From Chloroflexota bacterium (GTDB lineage Bacteria; Chloroflexota; Anaerolineae; Anaerolineales; UBA4823), in NCBI GenBank assembly GCA_029265355.1, contig JAJUJL010000004.1, positions 62,001-126,000 on the forward strand: a stretch of DNA of 64,000 bases, written 5' to 3'. This document shows positions 59,291 through 64,000 of this stretch, piece after piece. Every line of letters begins with the position of its first letter. Position 1 is the first letter of the stretch. The position numbers were made by a program, and so were the translations under genes. The notes under the pieces were generated by a model. It was not told the DNA's origin, ran no database searches, and saw nothing but the letters and a program-made list of their open reading frames with translations.

Positions 59291-59641
59291 ATGCTCGTAC
59301 CCGATTCCGAAACCGTTCTTCTCATTACCCGCAATGGCATGGGGGATGCCGAGCCAGACCTGCAGCAAAAGCTGATCACAACTTATTTGAGACTGCTGGA
59401 TGAAAACAACATCCTTCCAGCGGTGATCTGCTTTTATGCCAATGGCGTGCGCCTGGTGGTCGAAGGCTCGCCAGTAATCGACACGCTGAAGTCGTTGGAG
59501 GCCAAGGGTGTGCGCCTGGTGCTATGCAGCACCTGCTTGGGCTACTATCATCTGACCGACCAGGTGCAGGTGGGCATTGTGGGCGGCATGACCGATATTC
59601 TCGAAGCCCAGCGCCGCGCCGGCAAAGTGATCTCGCTCTAG
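59291..59641 (+). CDS. DsrE-like protein resembling the C-terminal domain of selenium-metabolism protein YedF
   Basis: VLLITRNGMGDAEPDLQQKLITTYLRLLDENNILPAVICFYANGVRLVVEGSPVIDTLKSLEAKGVRLVLCSTCLGYYHLTDQVQVGIVGGMTDILEAQRRAGKVISL; RBS AGGAGG. Confidence 0.8.
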   Translation: MLVPDSETVLLITRNGMGDAEPDLQQKLITTYLRLLDENNILPAVICFYANGVRLVVEGSPVIDTLKSLEAKGVRLVLCSTCLGYYHLTDQVQVGIVGGMTDILEAQRRAGKVISL

Positions 59642-59650
59642 AAGCCGCCT

Positions 59651-60049
59651 ATGAAAACCTATGCCCTGCGCCTGCGGCCTGGAGAAGACCCCAAAGCCGC
59701 CCTGGATAACTTTGCCCAGGCACTGCAACTTTCAGCGGCCTGCGTGCTGACCTGTGTGGGCAGCCTGCGCAAGGCTGTGCTGCGCTTTGCCAACCAGGAA
59801 CAGGCTGTCATATTGGCAGGACACTTCGAGATCGTCTCGCTGACCGGTGTGTTTTCGATCCACGGCGGCCATTACCATATTGCCATTTCGGATGGCGAAG
59901 GCCGCACCTATGGCGCTCACCTGATGAATGGCAGCGAAGTGTACACCACGGCCGAGATCGTCCTGGCCAGCCTGGAAGGCTATCAATTCTTACGTTCTTT
60001 CGATCCTCAGACCGGGTACCCGGAGTTGGACATCCAAACCAATCCATAG
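59651..60049 (+). CDS. PPC/DUF296 domain protein
   Basis: YALRLRPGEDPKAALDNFAQALQLSAACVLTCVGSLRKAVLRFA...LTGVFSIHGGHYHIAISDGEGRTYGAHLMNGSEVYTTAEIVLASL. Confidence 0.9.
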   Translation: MKTYALRLRPGEDPKAALDNFAQALQLSAACVLTCVGSLRKAVLRFANQEQAVILAGHFEIVSLTGVFSIHGGHYHIAISDGEGRTYGAHLMNGSEVYTTAEIVLASLEGYQFLRSFDPQTGYPELDIQTNP

Positions 60050-60068
60050 ACTAGAAAGGAATACTCGC

Positions 60069-60665
60069 ATGTCGCTCAATGAACAACTCAAGAAAGATTT
60101 TTCTACCCTCACCCTGGCCTTGATGGCCGTTGCCATCGTGCTCAATATCGTTCTGGGCCAGCTCGTTTCCCTGCTCAAGCTGCCAATCTTCCTGGATTCA
60201 ATCGGCACCGTGCTGGTGGCTTTGCTGGCCGGCCCCTGGGCTGGCGGGCTGACTGGCTTGCTGACCAACCTGATCTGGGGCCTGATCAGCGATCCGGTGG
60301 CCGTCGCCTTTGCCCCAGTGGCGATGATCATCGGTATCGTAGCCGGATTATGCGCCAAATATGGCCTGTTCAAGAAGTGGTGGCAGGCTATCCTCAGCGG
60401 CGCCATCATCACCGTAGCGCTTTCATTTGTCGCTATCCCGATTCGCGTCTATATGTTCGGCGGCGTGACCGGCAGCGGCGCAGATTTTGTGGTCGCTTAC
60501 CTGCTGGCCACTGGCAAAGACCTGTTCAGCGCCGTGCTGATCACCGTGATCTCCAACAACCTGATCGACAAAGTGGTCACTGCTTTGCTGGCCTGGGGCA
60601 TCGTCAAGGGTCTGCATCAGCGCTTCACTGCGCGTTTCCCACGCGCCAGCGCTGTGACGGAGTAA
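60069..60665 (+). CDS. ECF transporter S component, unknown substrate
   Basis: Hydrophobic; LPIFLDSIGTVLVALLAGPWAGGLTGLLTNLIWGLISDPVAVAFAPVAMIIGIVAG; followed by ecfT-ecfA-ecfA. Confidence 0.85.
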   Translation: MSLNEQLKKDFSTLTLALMAVAIVLNIVLGQLVSLLKLPIFLDSIGTVLVALLAGPWAGGLTGLLTNLIWGLISDPVAVAFAPVAMIIGIVAGLCAKYGLFKKWWQAILSGAIITVALSFVAIPIRVYMFGGVTGSGADFVVAYLLATGKDLFSAVLITVISNNLIDKVVTALLAWGIVKGLHQRFTARFPRASAVTE

Positions 60666-60679
60666 AGCACCCCTTGTTC

Positions 60680-61468
60680 ATGCCATATAGCCTTTACCTG
60701 CCCGGCAATAGCTGGCTGCATCGCCTGCACCCACTGACCAAACTTGCCTTCAGCCTGGCGGCAGCGGTGATCATTTTTGCGGGGCCGGGCGAGTGGCTGT
60801 CTGCTGCCCTTCCAGGTCTGCTTGCCATGCTGCTATTGTGGCGGGCAGGCCTGGCCTGGCATGTAGCGAGCGTCTCTTTCCGCCTGTTGGCGCTGCTGTC
60901 TTGCGTGCTTTTCCTGGTTCACGGCTTTTTCAATCCCCATAACCAGACCATCTTGCTGGCGCTTGGCCCATTTGCCATCGGGGTAGAAGGGCTGGCGTTT
61001 GCCGCTTTGGTCGTGTTGCGCCTGGCAGCTACCCTGTTCGCCAGCCTGTTGCTGGTAGTCGCTACTCACCCCGCTCACCTGGTGCAGGCGCTGGCCGAGG
61101 CCAGACTGCCTTATGGGCTGGCCTACCTGCTGGGAAGCCCGCTCTTGCTGCTGCCGCAAATCGCCAGGCGCGTGCAAGCGATCCGAGATGCACAGCAAGC
61201 GCGAGGCCTGGAAACCCAGGGCAGCCTGCTGCAGCGGGCGCGGGCGCTCTTCCCTCTGGCAGCGCCGTTGATTTTCAGCGCTCTGGTGGATGTAGAAGAA
61301 CGTTCCCTGGCGTTAGAAGTGCGCGGCTTCAGCGCCCACCACCCCAAGACCAGCCTAAAAGAGCTGGCAGACACTCCCCCTCAGCGCCTGGCGCGGTGGG
61401 TTATGCTCCTGCTGGCGGGCCTGCTGTTCATCGCCGGCGTGTGGTCGAGGACTTATGGCGGTCGTTGA
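60680..61468 (+). CDS. ecfT: ECF transporter T component
   Basis: MPYSLYLPGNSWLHRLHPLTKLAFSLAAAV...RRVQAIRDAQQARGLETQG...ALEVRGFSAHHPKT. Confidence 0.88.
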   Translation: MPYSLYLPGNSWLHRLHPLTKLAFSLAAAVIIFAGPGEWLSAALPGLLAMLLLWRAGLAWHVASVSFRLLALLSCVLFLVHGFFNPHNQTILLALGPFAIGVEGLAFAALVVLRLAATLFASLLLVVATHPAHLVQALAEARLPYGLAYLLGSPLLLLPQIARRVQAIRDAQQARGLETQGSLLQRARALFPLAAPLIFSALVDVEERSLALEVRGFSAHHPKTSLKELADTPPQRLARWVMLLLAGLLFIAGVWSRTYGGR

Positions 61469-62345
61469 AGTCCAAGGGTTGAGCTACACCTATCCTGGCG
61501 CGGATTCACCTGCTCTGAAGGATATCTCTTTCCAGGTTGAAGCAGGGCAGTTGCTCGCTGTGATTGGTGCCAATGGCGCGGGAAAATCCAGCCTTTGCCT
61601 GGCATTAGCTGGCCTGATCCCAACGCTTTTCCATGGGCAGATGCAAGGCGCAGTCACTGTCTGCGGCCTGGATACCCGCCAGCACCACCCAGGCCAGTTT
61701 GCCGGGCGGGTAGGGCTAGTGCTGCAAAACCCGGCCAACCAGCTTTCTGGCATGCGCTACACCGTATACGAAGAAGTGGCGTTTGGCCTGGAAAATCTGG
61801 GAACGCCGCGCCAGGAGATGCCCGCTCGCATCGAGAACGCCTTGCAGCAGGTGGGCCTGGCAGGCCTGGGCGAGCGCTCTCCGTACACGCTCTCCGGGGG
61901 GCAACAGCAGCGCCTGGCGCTGGCTTCCATCCTGGCGATGCAGCCAAACGTGCTGGTGCTGGATGAACCAACTGCCATGCTCGATCCGCAAGGCAGCCAG
62001 GCCCTCTTTACAATTATCTACAAATTAGCCCGCGCTGGAACAACCGTGATCATCGCCGAACATCACCTGGAATGGATTGCCAGTTTCGCAGACCGGGTGA
62101 TCGCTCTGGCGGAGGGCAGCCTGTTCCTGGATGGCGCGCCGGGAGAAGTGCTTTCTTCTCCCAGGCTGCTACAAGCCGGGATTGGCTGGCTGCGCTATAC
62201 CAGAGCCGCCCATCTGGGTCAAGACCGAGGCGTGTGGCCAGTCAACCGGGCTTTGCCAGTGACTTTGAACCAGGCAGTGAAGGGCTTTCAGACTGCGCAA
62301 CTATACCTGCCGGGCCAGGAACAGGATCATGCTGATCCAGATTGA
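61455..62345 (+). CDS. ecfA: ECF transporter ATPase
   Basis: GANGAGKSSLCLAL (Walker A), LSGGQQQRLALASILAM, LVLDEPTAMLDP. Confidence 0.92.
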   Translation: MAVVEVQGLSYTYPGADSPALKDISFQVEAGQLLAVIGANGAGKSSLCLALAGLIPTLFHGQMQGAVTVCGLDTRQHHPGQFAGRVGLVLQNPANQLSGMRYTVYEEVAFGLENLGTPRQEMPARIENALQQVGLAGLGERSPYTLSGGQQQRLALASILAMQPNVLVLDEPTAMLDPQGSQALFTIIYKLARAGTTVIIAEHHLEWIASFADRVIALAEGSLFLDGAPGEVLSSPRLLQAGIGWLRYTRAAHLGQDRGVWPVNRALPVTLNQAVKGFQTAQLYLPGQEQDHADPD

Positions 62346-63123
62346 CCATATCCACTTTACCTACCCGGCTGGGGTAAAAGCTCTGGATGATGTCTCGCTG
62401 CTGATCCAGCCTGGCGAAAAAGTGGCGCTGGTTGGTGAGAATGGGTCGGGCAAGAGCACGTTAGCGCGCCATCTCAATGGTTTGCTGCGTCCTCAATCTG
62501 GCAGCGTTTGGATTGGAGGCTGGCAGACCACGCGACACAGCCCTGCAAAGCTGGCGCGGCGGGTGGCCTACGTCTTCCAAAACCCGGATGAGCAGCTATT
62601 CCAACAGCGGGTGTGGGACGAGGTTGCTTTTGGCCCACAAAACCTCGGCTTCTCACCCGAGCAGGTGCGAAAGATGGTTGAACAGGCTCTTGAGCTGATG
62701 GGACTGAGCGCAAGTTCTCAGCTCAACCCGCGCGACCTGGGATATTCAGGGCGCAAGCGCGTGGCGTTGGCCTCTGCGATCGCCATGCAAACCCCGACGC
62801 TGATCTTTGACGAACCGACAGCGGGCCTGGATGCGAGTGAGCAAGAACAGCTTGGCAAGGTGATTGCTTCTCTACACCAACAAGGAAAAACCATCCTGAT
62901 AATTTCACACGATATGGATTTCCTTGCCGAGAACCTGGATCGTTTTGTGCTTTTACAGCGTGGGCGGATCGTTCTGGACGCGCCTGCGCAGGATTTCTTT
63001 TCACAGAAAAGGGTGCTGGAGGCCTGTGGGGTGATCAGCCCACAAATCACGCGGTTGAGCCAGGCTCTCAAACAACCCAGCCTGGCTCTGTCTGTTGAGC
63101 AATTCTTAGATGGTTGGGAATAA
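62329..63123 (+). CDS. ecfA: ECF transporter ATPase
   Basis: GENGSGKSTLARHL, YVFQNPDEQLFQQRVWDEVAFGPQNLG, LIFDEPTAGLDASE. Confidence 0.92.
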   Translation: MLIQIDHIHFTYPAGVKALDDVSLLIQPGEKVALVGENGSGKSTLARHLNGLLRPQSGSVWIGGWQTTRHSPAKLARRVAYVFQNPDEQLFQQRVWDEVAFGPQNLGFSPEQVRKMVEQALELMGLSASSQLNPRDLGYSGRKRVALASAIAMQTPTLIFDEPTAGLDASEQEQLGKVIASLHQQGKTILIISHDMDFLAENLDRFVLLQRGRIVLDAPAQDFFSQKRVLEACGVISPQITRLSQALKQPSLALSVEQFLDGWE

Positions 63124-63168
63124 GGCGCAATCGATTTTTCACCCCATTACTCGCCGGCGGCGCGGCTG

Positions 63169-64000
63169 CTACAGGCCTGCTTTCGCCAGCTTCCAAAGCG
63201 CCTCTTTCAATTGCCAGATCTCTTCCAGTGTGTTGTAGTGCACTGCCCCCACCCGTACCATGCCGCCGGATTCTTCCAGGCCCAGCCGTTCGGTCACGTT
63301 GATGGCGTAGTAATTGCCATCCCATACATAGATGTTTTGCCGGGCCAACTCTTCGGCTACCCGGCGAGGATGCCAGCCTTTGAGCGTAAAGACAAAAGTG
63401 GGCACGCGCTCTTCTAGCCGGCGCGCGTCATACAGGCCGTAGGGGTGCAGGCCAGGGATTTCTGCCAAAGCGCCCAAAACCGCTCGGCTGATCTCGAACT
63501 CATAGGCGCGGATGGCCGACATCGCCTGCTTCAGGTGCAGCCTCGGCCCGCTGAAATGATCGCCGTACTTTTCGAGATAATCCTGCCCAAAGGTCCGTCC
63601 GACCCACGCCAGGTATTCAATGGCGCCTAACACGCCGGCGATGCCTTCGTGATTCTGAGTGCCGGTTTCGAAGCGGTCAGGCAGATCGTTGCTTGCCGGG
63701 CGCACTTTGTACGCATACAGTTCCTCTAAAACATCATAGCGACCGTAGAGAATGCCGGCATGGGTGCCGAAAAACTTGTAAGCAGATGAAACCAGGAAGT
63801 CGCAGCCCAAATCCTGCACATCTATCGGACCATGCGCCGCATATTGCACCGCATCGATATACACTTGCGCGCCGGCGGCGTGCGCCATCTGCACCAACTT
63901 CTTCACCGGGTTGATCGTGCCCAGGGCATTGGAAGCATAGCCCACCGCCACCAGGCGGGGGCGTGTTTCCAGGGCAGCCGCGAAATTATCCAGGTTCAAG
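63169..64000 (-). CDS. Class V aminotransferase / cysteine desulfurase-like protein (partial, runs off right edge)
   Basis: VAVGYASNALGTINPVKKLVQMAHAAGAQVYIDAVQYAAHGPIDVQDLGCDFLVSSAYKFFGTHAGILYGR (PLP-Lys region SAYKFFG). Confidence 0.9.
   Translation of the reverse strand, partial: LNLDNFAAALETRPRLVAVGYASNALGTINPVKKLVQMAHAAGAQVYIDAVQYAAHGPIDVQDLGCDFLVSSAYKFFGTHAGILYGRYDVLEELYAYKVRPASNDLPDRFETGTQNHEGIAGVLGAIEYLAWVGRTFGQDYLEKYGDHFSGPRLHLKQAMSAIRAYEFEISRAVLGALAEIPGLHPYGLYDARRLEERVPTFVFTLKGWHPRRVAEELARQNIYVWDGNYYAINVTERLGLEESGGMVRVGAVHYNTLEEIWQLKEALWKLAKAGL

Overview
The window is about 64 kb of a gene-dense bacterial chromosome. Gene content suggests Chloroflexota/Anaerolineae-like, but that is inference; no rRNA is present. 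I recognise about 54 CDSs. The strongest unusual signal is at 54522-55775. A lipoprotein DsbA/thioredoxin-like domain fused to a cyclophilin PPIase is interrupted by one in-frame TGA (54807-54809). The TGA falls where the first active-site Cys is expected (EYSDFQ-[TGA]-PGC), so this is a candidate selenoprotein with a UxxC motif. A standalone protein resembling the C-terminal domain of the selenium-metabolism protein YedF lies 4 kb downstream (59291-59641). Other notable loci: (i) a composite phosphonate/sugar-type ABC transporter (24.0-34.5 kb) with a UgpB-like/PhnD-like fused binding protein and a PhnE permease carrying a large membrane insertion and an Ig-like domain; (ii) an electron-transfer cluster (39.0-47.3 kb) encoding three multiheme cytochromes with 18, 30 and 21 CXXCH motifs plus ferredoxin, FAD oxidoreductase and a b-type-cytochrome-like membrane protein; (iii) a T-box leader with promoter upstream of serS; (iv) an alpha-2-macroglobulin lacking the thioester Cys; (v) an ECF transporter operon of unknown substrate preceded by a possible attenuator. 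All calls were made by reading the sequence. No database search or folding was run.
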